This document shows positions 44,944-52,982 of a DNA stretch of 61,793 nt, piece by piece (the stretch's first letter is position 1; each line of letters begins with the position of its first letter). The notes under the pieces were generated by a model that saw only the letters and a list, made by a program, of their open reading frames with translations, searched no databases and was not told the origin of the DNA. The translations under genes and the position numbers were made by a program. Origin of the DNA: Methylococcaceae bacterium (GTDB taxonomy: Bacteria; Pseudomonadota; Gammaproteobacteria; Methylococcales; Methylomonadaceae); the NCBI GenBank assembly GCA_021647145.1, contig JAKIVF010000003.1:1-61793 (forward strand). Reading direction: 5' to 3'.

Positions 44944-46914
44944 TTAGAAGCGAGTGATTATTTTTGCATAAACACTACGAGGTACTTCTGTATTGAATGA
45001 ATCGCCTATTATGGTGGTAAATTCTTTATGTTGCGAATCCAGTAAATTTTGTCCAATAATTGATAGCTCAAATTGCTCAGTTGGTTTCCAAGCTAACCTT
45101 AAATCAAGACGAGCAAAATCATTCACTGCGCCCGATTTAATAGGGCCAGTATAATAAACAGAGGTATTAAAGGCTAAATCAAAAGGAAGTTGCCATATAG
45201 ATTGAAAGGCGCCCTGGTGTTTTGGGGCAGAATGCTCATAATTTTCAATATTAGTGCCATCTACACTGCCCTGCATTAACCTGGCTTCTACTGTTAAAAA
45301 ACTATAACTTGCAGATAATTGCCAGTAGTCTAGTACTTGCCATTTTGTAGCGAGTTCTACTCCATAACTTTCAGCTTTGATCTTATTATCAAAATTCATT
45401 GGAATAGTGAAGTTTGATATATCGGGTGCTTGTGGTTCAGTTGATCTTAAATCATCATATTTATGATAAAAAACTGTTGTATCAATAGTAAATAATTCTG
45501 AGAAAACACCTCGATAGCCTGCTTCAATCGCCAATAAATCCTCTGCTTTTTGTTCTGTATTCCCATTAACCAGAATAGTGAAAGGTTCTGTATAAGCCCC
45601 TACCGCCTGTATATTTGAATCAACTCGGGAAGGTGTCCGAACCGCTCTACTAACTGAGTTCCAAACACTATGATGTGAATTAACCTCCCATAATAATCTA
45701 GCACTGGGTTGATATTCAAAACCGCTATAATCATTATGTGAGAATTTTGAACCTAAGGTTAAACGAAAGCTCTCGCTCAATTGAATTTCATCTTGAAGAA
45801 ACCCACTTACTGTATGGCTAAACTGGTTTTCTGGTGAAAATGAACTATTATTATTCTGTTCCAAATAGTCTTGAACACCGCGGTAGCCTAGCCCCCAAAC
45901 TATTTCTTGTTGATCTCCCCATTGAAATCGATGTTGAGCATCAATATCAAAAGTGTGTAAAACTCTAACCGCCTCAAAATGATTATGTTCTTCGTAATTA
46001 TAATAAGCTTGTATTTGCAAGTCATTGTCTTCAACAATATTATGCTGAGAGCGTAATAACAAGTGTGCAGTTCGATAGTCCTGAGTATCTTTTCGTACTA
46101 AATTAAAAATAGGTGACGAACTAAATGTTTGTTTTACTCCATCGGCCTGACCGCGCATATAAGAACCTTGCAACATCCATTTTTTTTGTCCGTCTATTCT
46201 GAACCCTGTTCGTATATTTTCTCTGCCATCTTCTGCGTTATTATCATGATCAGGGGAATTTTTATATTTATCCTGTTTTCTGGCTTTAGCATAAACTTGA
46301 TAACTAACGTCCTTGCTCAGTTTACCCCCGTGTAATATATTGGCAACCAAGTCTTCAGAACCCCCTAAAAAACTTAGCTCAGTGCCTTGAGTTTCATCAG
46401 CATGTTTAGTAATAATGTTGATCACACCATTGACTGCATTTTCTCCCCACAAAGTACCACCTGGGCCACGAACAACCTCTACACGATCAATAGTTGCAAG
46501 AGGAATATCCTGCATATTCCAATAAACACCCGAAAAAAGTGGAGTGTAAACACTACGCCCATCAATTAACACTAATAATTTATTGGCAAACTCTCCATTA
46601 AATCCACGGACTGAAATTGCCCATTTATTACCATCAATATGTGCAACTTGTACACCAGGCACTCCCCTTAATACTTCCGGTAAGGTTGTTGCTCCTGATT
46701 GCTGAATATCGGCTTGTGAGATAACATGAATTGCTGCGGCTGTTTTACGAATTGACTGTGGTTTTTTTGCAATTGAAATAACTTCAACATCCATTAATTG
46801 TTCAAAATCCATTTCATAAAGCGCATCATAAGTTTCGCTATATACTATGCCAGGTAGGGTTAATGCTAAAAAACCACTTAAAAATGCAGAAAATATATTC
46901 ATGATATGGTGCAA
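44944..46914 (-). CDS. TonB-dependent outer-membrane receptor
   Basis: A 656-residue receptor with a signal peptide (about 1-26), a TonB-box-like region (DVEVISIAKK, about 41-50), a plug domain (about 55-165, AAIHVISQADIQQSGATTLP and RVEVVRGPGGTLWGENAVNG) and a beta-barrel ending in an aromatic residue (IITRF). The first gene of a set with YfiR-like, histidine kinase and response regulator genes, it more likely senses or imports a ligand that is reported to that kinase. It resembles colicin I/vitamin B12-type receptors; the substrate is unknown. Confidence 0.9.
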   Translation of the reverse strand: MHHIMNIFSAFLSGFLALTLPGIVYSETYDALYEMDFEQLMDVEVISIAKKPQSIRKTAAAIHVISQADIQQSGATTLPEVLRGVPGVQVAHIDGNKWAISVRGFNGEFANKLLVLIDGRSVYTPLFSGVYWNMQDIPLATIDRVEVVRGPGGTLWGENAVNGVINIITKHADETQGTELSFLGGSEDLVANILHGGKLSKDVSYQVYAKARKQDKYKNSPDHDNNAEDGRENIRTGFRIDGQKKWMLQGSYMRGQADGVKQTFSSSPIFNLVRKDTQDYRTAHLLLRSQHNIVEDNDLQIQAYYNYEEHNHFEAVRVLHTFDIDAQHRFQWGDQQEIVWGLGYRGVQDYLEQNNNSSFSPENQFSHTVSGFLQDEIQLSESFRLTLGSKFSHNDYSGFEYQPSARLLWEVNSHHSVWNSVSRAVRTPSRVDSNIQAVGAYTEPFTILVNGNTEQKAEDLLAIEAGYRGVFSELFTIDTTVFYHKYDDLRSTEPQAPDISNFTIPMNFDNKIKAESYGVELATKWQVLDYWQLSASYSFLTVEARLMQGSVDGTNIENYEHSAPKHQGAFQSIWQLPFDLAFNTSVYYTGPIKSGAVNDFARLDLRLAWKPTEQFELSIIGQNLLDSQHKEFTTIIGDSFNTEVPRSVYAKIITRF

Positions 46915-46929
46915 TCTGTTATTAAAAGT

Positions 46930-47004
46930 GCAGGTTGGGTGAACGATAGCGTAACTCGGTAAGCTTTTGAAAAATGGTGGATTGCGCTATCGCTCATCCA
47001 CTCC
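46930..47004 (+). repeat. Dispersed repeat family B, copy 2
   Basis: It reads GCAGGTTGGGTGAACGATAG, then CGTAACTC, then AAAAATGGTGGATTGCGCTA. GATAGCG and CGCTATC form a long-range stem. It aligns with 8801-8911 (minus), which has an enlarged core. It lies upstream of the TonB receptor gene in the gap to the second response regulator. Confidence 0.75.
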
Positions 47005-47065
47005 ACAATATGTCAAAAGCCCTTAACTTAATGCCCGTGAGAATTATATTTTGCAAGATCATTAT

Positions 47066-48163
47066 TTAACTTACTGAAAGTAATGAGATGAGGTTTTCTG
47101 TCTCTTTTTCTATTTTAAAATCAGAGTTTGATATTACAGAACTTTGCCCTTTTGCCTTTTCAAGTAAATCGCTAAAAAATTGTTCTTGCTGTTCACTTAA
47201 GTTCATATTTATGTATGACCATTCAACATTAGAAATTAGATCATCTATAATTTTGATGTGTTTCTTTTCGTTTTCTTTACGTGAAGATTCAATCTCGGTT
47301 AGCATCGTGCGCGTAGCATTGACCAGTGACATCAAAGAAGATGACATTTCTAAACCTGTAATTCTGGCATCCGCTCCTTCTAGTAACATACCGGTAACAT
47401 CATTTAGCCGACCATATCTATCAACATCCTTGATAGGCATATTTTTTATCAAAACAGATATGTTTTTAAAGTTAATAATGGTTCGTTTACCAAAATGAAT
47501 AAATCGTTCGCCTTGTTTCATCTGACTCATAACATCTTGCTCACGATCACCGACTATCCCTAATGTTGAAAAAAAAGTATCTTGTTTATCAACAGTAACG
47601 CGGATTGTTGTGCTTAAATCAAATTGGCTTAAGGATTCCAACAAGCGTTTTGCTAATGCTTCTTGTGTTAGACAATGATAGCTGTCACGGGTAAATTGCA
47701 TCACTTCACCCATCTCACTTGCCTGGGTCATGGCTGTCATTGCCATACCTATGGCATCATTTGAACTTTGTTGTAATGCTTCTTTTTCTTGCTGACTCAC
47801 TAATGTTATTTCTATTTTAGTGAGTAACTCCTCTTCATTAAAAGGTTTGGTTATATAATCTTCCCCACCTGCTTTATACCCAGCCATTCGTTCCTCAGGA
47901 AGACTTAATGCAGAAACAAAAATGACGGGAATCTCTTCGGTGAGTAGATTTGATTTTAGTTTTTCACAAGTTTCTATGCCGCTGATACCCGGCATCTTGA
48001 CATCCAATAAAATAAGGTCAGGTTTTATTGTCTGAAGTTTTTTTAAGCATTCCTCACCCGTATCAGTAAATTCAAACTGATAATGATCCGCAAAGGTCTC
48101 TTCAAAAAACTTAAGGAAAAAAGGGTCATCATCTACAACTAAAATTATTGGGCTATCAGTCAT
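47066..48163 (-). CDS. Second CheY-type response regulator of the same effector family
   Basis: A 365-residue regulator: receiver with DDD (11-13), Asp54 (LLDVKMPG) and KPF near residue 107. The C-terminal part has SSNDAIGMAMTAMTQASEM and RFIHFGKRTIINFKNISVLI plus KNMPIKDVDRYGRLND, clearly homologous to the regulator at 41541-42767. The downstream helical tail differs. It is upstream of, and co-oriented with, the TonB receptor cluster but separated by the family B repeat. No kinase is adjacent; the broken kinase nearby is a candidate partner. Confidence 0.8.
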   Translation of the reverse strand: MTDSPIILVVDDDPFFLKFFEETFADHYQFEFTDTGEECLKKLQTIKPDLILLDVKMPGISGIETCEKLKSNLLTEEIPVIFVSALSLPEERMAGYKAGGEDYITKPFNEEELLTKIEITLVSQQEKEALQQSSNDAIGMAMTAMTQASEMGEVMQFTRDSYHCLTQEALAKRLLESLSQFDLSTTIRVTVDKQDTFFSTLGIVGDREQDVMSQMKQGERFIHFGKRTIINFKNISVLIKNMPIKDVDRYGRLNDVTGMLLEGADARITGLEMSSSLMSLVNATRTMLTEIESSRKENEKKHIKIIDDLISNVEWSYINMNLSEQQEQFFSDLLEKAKGQSSVISNSDFKIEKETENLISLLSVS

Positions 48164-48242
48164 TTACTTTAAATTAAGTTAATTCTAAAACAGTTAAGCA
48201 CTGTTTTCCCCAGATTAATTTAAGTGTAGTCGAACTTTTAAA

Positions 48243-51200
48243 CTATTTTTTTTCTTTTCTCCTCCATAAACCTTGACTAGAAAAACAAGCCCATCCCCAT
48301 TTCAGCCAGTTTAATAATGAAACGGCCAACCATAATGACCACAATAACATTAATATACGATACGCCATTAAAGGCACAGAAATAATATTTGCTGTTGGTA
48401 AAGTCTTCTCCGTCCGGTCTTGATACCAATTTAAATTAAATGCAGATGAATGGTTACCTGAAATTTGCATATCAGGTGAGCCTAAAAGACCTTGCTCAAC
48501 AGCAGCAAAAAGTAACCCTAATGAAAATACAGTCAATAGCCCCAACCCTATTTGCATTAGATTAAAATAACTGGAGTCAACGAACGGTTTTTTAATTCGA
48601 AAACCTAAAGCCATTAACCAAATAATAACGATCAAAGCCGATTCAATGGGGATTTGACTTAAACCAATAAACAGTAAAAACCAATGCCAATATTTTAGAG
48701 GGGTTAAGGGTACTTTTCCTAAACCAACGGATAATAAAGCCATAACAAATAAAACGCCCCAAAATAAAACAGCAGGACCAAATTTTGGGCCAGAAGTAAA
48801 TAGTACCCAGCGGTCTTGACCTAATAAAATTTTTATATGACTATTAACACTGGCAATCCCTAAGTTGATAGTTTCAGTTTTTAAGCCTACTGATTGTTCC
48901 TGCATTTTTCGCCAACTAAGTGATATATCTTGTAGTCCTGGTTTTATAGGTAAAGTAACTTTCCCATTTTTTTGTCTAATAGGTTGCGCTATTTCATTTA
49001 TGCTGACGGATTGCAATTCAACTTTATCTGGCAATATCAATGTATGTTGCGTTCCTTTTGAGCTTCTTAGGCTTAATTTTAATTCAGTCTCTAATGATCG
49101 CTTACCTGGTTTAATTATTTGTTCAGACCTATCAATAGTTAAAGTAGATCCTTTTACTGCTTCAGGTCTAGTGATGGTTAAACTTACTTTTTCATTTGCC
49201 CACGGCCGCCATTCTGGTAACCATTGACCTTGGTTCTGGTGGTGTACAACTGCAATGCCTGTCGCTTCCAAATGCCAAATAGGGCTGACATTAGCGCGCC
49301 AGATCTCTGTCCATTGATGAGTATCAGGGGCTATTAAGTTTATTTGAGGTGTTTTTTTCAATACTGATTCCCATTGTAAATTTCTTTGTTTAGAGGACAT
49401 ATTAATTAAGACTTGCTTATTCTTAACTCTAATATGTTCCGTAATGACTGATTCACCCTGTAACAGAGGTAACTTTATTGATACTGCCGTATCATTTTGG
49501 AATATACGGGTCACACGTGTTGTAATTCGCCAATCTAATCCCAGTTTCAATTCCCTCTCAATTTTAAGGAATGCAGGCAAAGCACCCTGTTCAAATTTTT
49601 GTTTATTGTTCTTTAATTTTTGTGCTGATTTAACCCGGCTAAATATTAATTGGGAATCCGTTTTATTATTTTTTCGCAGACCTTCGATCGTCCAGCCTTC
49701 CGCATCAATTTTTGTAAATTGAGGTTTTAAAGGTAAAGCTAATGAAAATTTATTGAGTACGGGTGTTATTCCATTTAATTCAACTTGATGCAGACCTTTG
49801 TCTAGGCTTAACCATAATTCACCAGCCTGTGTTCTAACCAGTGCTTGTGCAACCTTGCTATTAACAATGACTTGATTAGGAGTCCATTGTTTAAACTGAG
49901 AAGGTAATGGAATTGCAACTGCTTGTTCAGCATGGACTTGAAGCTTAATGACCATCTGTTGTGAGTTAATGGATAAATCCATACGAGAAATTTGTGCGCA
50001 ATCAGGTAAGCAATCAGGCGCTTTTAATAGGCGGTTTTTTAGATCATCCAGAATTTCTTGATCCGGAAAATCAGCATAAACATCGTGTGATGGTAAACTG
50101 ATTAAAGAAATCAGTAATAAATAGCTAAATAAGGATTTAGGAAATGTAAACTTTTTATTGAGCAAGTTAAACATTAATAATGATAGTAAAAGCACGAGCA
50201 TGACTCTAAGAAAATTAAGCAGCATAGAGAGCGCCGGTGATAAATACCAGAATTTAATTTTCTGTTGTTGATCTACTGATCCATTCCACAATAACTGTAT
50301 TTTTTTCCATTGCCATTGGGGTAAGCCAGGACCTGTTTGAATATTTGCATCAGGGTCTATCTTTTCTTGTATCTTCTGTTTATATTTTGTTTTCTCAACT
50401 TTTGAGACAACAGATCGAGAAAAATCACGCATTTTTTTCATAGGTTGCTGACTCATTTCTGCTGTTTCTTTCATTTCTGACACTTGCAAATCTGATTCAA
50501 AATCAGTTTCATTATTAAAAACTCCGATGTCATAAGACTGAGTATATTGTTTTTCTAACTGCGGATAAAGTCCTGTTCTAACTTGTGAGACCATAAACGG
50601 AATAACAATGACTAGTAAAGCTAACCAGCAAATATTTCTATACCACACAATAAGGGTTTGAAATTTTCCTATTGGTAGCACTCTAAGTAAGGCAATGGCT
50701 GCGAGTATATTTAACCAGATAAACTGGGGAGAACCTTGCTCATGCCAACAAAGCCCCAAAGTAATTAAAGCAAAAATACCCCAATAAACAGACCATAAGC
50801 GACTGATAGATAAGGCGATAATCATCACAATAAATAAGTCTAATAATGTCCATTTTGAAATCCAGCTATCCGGTACATTATCAACGCCATCAGCGGCAAG
50901 TAAATGCCAACCAGGCGGGATATTTAATTCAGCCTGTACTTGATGAAAATTTTGATCCCAGCCTACTGCGCTAATATTAGAAATTGAACTGTTAATACGG
51001 CTATCTGCCTGTAAATAAATATGACCTTTTCTAACTTCAACACCTTGTCTATCTGAATCAGTGGTAATAAGTTGACTTTGATTGTTGAGTTTAACTTGTC
51101 CAAGCTGTGTTTCTTGCAAGGTATTAAGCCTCCAGCCTTTAGTCATTTTTCCGGTAATGGTATCTGTAACCGTATAGGCCTCGCCACTAAAGTCCAGCCA

Positions 51201-52268
51201 TAATTGACGCTTTAAGTTTAATCTATTTGGCTCTGGTTCTGGGTCACCTCGTCGTATTAATTTAAAGTCTATACGGTCATTTTTCTTAACTTGATAGACA
51301 GGTAGTTGTTTCCATTGATGAGGGATATTTGTTTGGCTAGGGTCAATGGCAGTTACACCTTTTATTTCAACAATACGCTGGGAAGGTGATGCTTGAAATG
51401 ACCAAATTTCTGATTCAGGCCACGCCTTATCCTCTACATTAAAAGCTAATTCGCTAACTGGTTTTGGGTGTCGAGCATTAAGCTCTATATGCCAGCGGCC
51501 GGGGCGAACCTGAATTAATAAACTACCATTGGGATCTAATTTTGCAGGAAGTGGGCTTTTTAAGGAAATAGGAATAAAGTCGGTTAACAAAGCGTAGGGT
51601 AACGTTATCTCTCGTTGGTCTCCTGATACCTCTAACTCAAGATAACTCATCACTTGAAATGGAATATCGTCATAAATTTTTCTAAATACTTGAAGTTCCA
51701 GTTTGTTTTCTAATCTCTGCTGTTTTTTATCTCCAATATCACTGGCTTTTAACCAGACTCGTCCCCCTTTTATGCTTGGATACGGAATGTTTTTACCATT
51801 GATTTTCAAAGTAAGAAGCCCTGTCTTATTTGGGATCGCTAAATTCTCAGGGATATGATCCCAAAAAAACTTCCCCTTTAGAGAATGTTCTCCCTTGAGT
51901 AATTTAATACTGGGTTTGCCCTGTTTAGTAATGACTAAAGCAGGTTTATCATTAATGGTTACATTTTGTGGCCAATGATCTAAATTACCCGGCAAAAGCA
52001 CCCAGCTTTCTTTGTAAACATACCACTGACTGGTAAATGTGGCTTGTTTTGCTTGTAAATTTAAAGTTAGTTTTCCTGGCCAGCTACACTGTTTGTTTTG
52101 AAAATCATTGAAAAAAAATGGACATTGATAGTTCTCTTCATCTTGCAATACCCAGTTAACCCAAGGTTTAAGTGGCTCAGGAACTTTCTCTTTACTTAAG
52201 GGAGAAGCTAAAGAAACAGAAAGAACTAAGTAGAAGGTAATAATTAAAAGAAAACGAAGCATAATCAA
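48243..52268 (-). CDS. Giant envelope protein of unknown function (1341 aa)
   Basis: A 1341-residue protein with a signal peptide (about 1-22). A first extracytoplasmic beta-rich region (to about 460) ends with PPGWHLLAADGVDNVPDSWI, followed by helices at about 470-570 (SKWTLLDLFIVMIIALSISRL at the start). A cytoplasmic-or-periplasmic charged region, a helix near 690-710 and another near 715-735 come next. A second beta-rich region (about 740-1150) and a C-terminal membrane domain of several helices (about 1165-1325) complete it, with a basic tail (LWRRKEKK). It appears duplicated: two beta-sandwich blocks each followed by membrane segments. I recall similar uncharacterised proteins but no function. 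Confidence 0.6.
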   Translation of the reverse strand: MIMLRFLLIITFYLVLSVSLASPLSKEKVPEPLKPWVNWVLQDEENYQCPFFFNDFQNKQCSWPGKLTLNLQAKQATFTSQWYVYKESWVLLPGNLDHWPQNVTINDKPALVITKQGKPSIKLLKGEHSLKGKFFWDHIPENLAIPNKTGLLTLKINGKNIPYPSIKGGRVWLKASDIGDKKQQRLENKLELQVFRKIYDDIPFQVMSYLELEVSGDQREITLPYALLTDFIPISLKSPLPAKLDPNGSLLIQVRPGRWHIELNARHPKPVSELAFNVEDKAWPESEIWSFQASPSQRIVEIKGVTAIDPSQTNIPHQWKQLPVYQVKKNDRIDFKLIRRGDPEPEPNRLNLKRQLWLDFSGEAYTVTDTITGKMTKGWRLNTLQETQLGQVKLNNQSQLITTDSDRQGVEVRKGHIYLQADSRINSSISNISAVGWDQNFHQVQAELNIPPGWHLLAADGVDNVPDSWISKWTLLDLFIVMIIALSISRLWSVYWGIFALITLGLCWHEQGSPQFIWLNILAAIALLRVLPIGKFQTLIVWYRNICWLALLVIVIPFMVSQVRTGLYPQLEKQYTQSYDIGVFNNETDFESDLQVSEMKETAEMSQQPMKKMRDFSRSVVSKVEKTKYKQKIQEKIDPDANIQTGPGLPQWQWKKIQLLWNGSVDQQQKIKFWYLSPALSMLLNFLRVMLVLLLSLLMFNLLNKKFTFPKSLFSYLLLISLISLPSHDVYADFPDQEILDDLKNRLLKAPDCLPDCAQISRMDLSINSQQMVIKLQVHAEQAVAIPLPSQFKQWTPNQVIVNSKVAQALVRTQAGELWLSLDKGLHQVELNGITPVLNKFSLALPLKPQFTKIDAEGWTIEGLRKNNKTDSQLIFSRVKSAQKLKNNKQKFEQGALPAFLKIERELKLGLDWRITTRVTRIFQNDTAVSIKLPLLQGESVITEHIRVKNKQVLINMSSKQRNLQWESVLKKTPQINLIAPDTHQWTEIWRANVSPIWHLEATGIAVVHHQNQGQWLPEWRPWANEKVSLTITRPEAVKGSTLTIDRSEQIIKPGKRSLETELKLSLRSSKGTQHTLILPDKVELQSVSINEIAQPIRQKNGKVTLPIKPGLQDISLSWRKMQEQSVGLKTETINLGIASVNSHIKILLGQDRWVLFTSGPKFGPAVLFWGVLFVMALLSVGLGKVPLTPLKYWHWFLLFIGLSQIPIESALIVIIWLMALGFRIKKPFVDSSYFNLMQIGLGLLTVFSLGLLFAAVEQGLLGSPDMQISGNHSSAFNLNWYQDRTEKTLPTANIISVPLMAYRILMLLWSLWLAVSLLNWLKWGWACFSSQGLWRRKEKK

Positions 52269-52437
52269 TTCCTGAAACAGTAAATTAATTTCATTCTATA
52301 CCGAAATTACTAAATAAACATAAACCTGCTTGACTTACTTGTTAAGACAACAAACAATATCGCCTCAATAATAATTATAATTGGTGGATTCTGGCTATAA
52401 ATCAGAAAAAATCAAATACACCTTAAAAGAGGAAAAA

Positions 52438-52809
52438 ATGTCTATACTGGACACACTAACTGGATTTTTTAACAATATATTTTCTAGCACCCCATCATCA
52501 GATAAAGAACCTCCTAGTTCTGAAAGTATTGAAGAGCCATTTGTTTCAGCTGCTGAAACAAAGCTTGAACAAGAACCCGTGATAAAAGCTAAAGTTGAAA
52601 GAAAGCCTAGTGCAACACTACCGCCAATACCTGTGAAAAAAGTATCAGAGGTTAAAATACCAGAAGATGCAACATTGAAACGTCATTATATTTCTATCTT
52701 AAAATCTGAAATTGAATCTAAATTACCTTCACGCCCTACCGATTCAACTCTAAAGCGCCACTATGATACAAGAGTACAAAGTGAACTTAATTTCTTGTTA
52801 GGTTCTTAG
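52438..52809 (+). CDS. Acidic/basic small protein with duplicated TLKRHY motif
   Basis: About 123 residues. The ATG at 52438 is chosen because AGAGGAAAA lies just upstream; the longer frame to 52381 lacks a ribosome site. The N-terminal FFNNIFSSTPSSD is amphipathic, the middle is Pro/Lys/Glu-rich, and the C-terminus has two copies of an 18-residue motif, DATLKRHYISILKSEIES and DSTLKRHYDTRVQSELNF. I do not know the family. The motif is presumably helical and could bind a partner. It is divergent from the giant protein gene. Confidence 0.65.
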   Translation: MSILDTLTGFFNNIFSSTPSSDKEPPSSESIEEPFVSAAETKLEQEPVIKAKVERKPSATLPPIPVKKVSEVKIPEDATLKRHYISILKSEIESKLPSRPTDSTLKRHYDTRVQSELNFLLGS

Positions 52810-52880
52810 TCAATATCCCACGTATAACAAATAATGTAAGAGAGACTCTTTACTCAGTTACCTCCATTAACTTTGTATCT

Positions 52881-52960
52881 TGGCTAACGGCTTTATCGTT
52901 AACCCAACATTTTTGATATACCATTTTCTGGGTTGCCAAAGAGACGGCAGCCCAACCTAC
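52881..52960 (+). repeat. Dispersed repeat family A, copy 4 (near full)
   Basis: It has TAACGGCTTTATCGTTA (stem TAACG/CGTTA), CCCAACATTTTTGATATACC and a second hairpin GTTGCC-AAAGAGAC-GGCAGC, ending CCCAACCTA. It lies between the 52438 gene and the end of recC. Confidence 0.85.
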
Positions 52961-52982
52961 ACAGTAATTTAACCCACATTCC

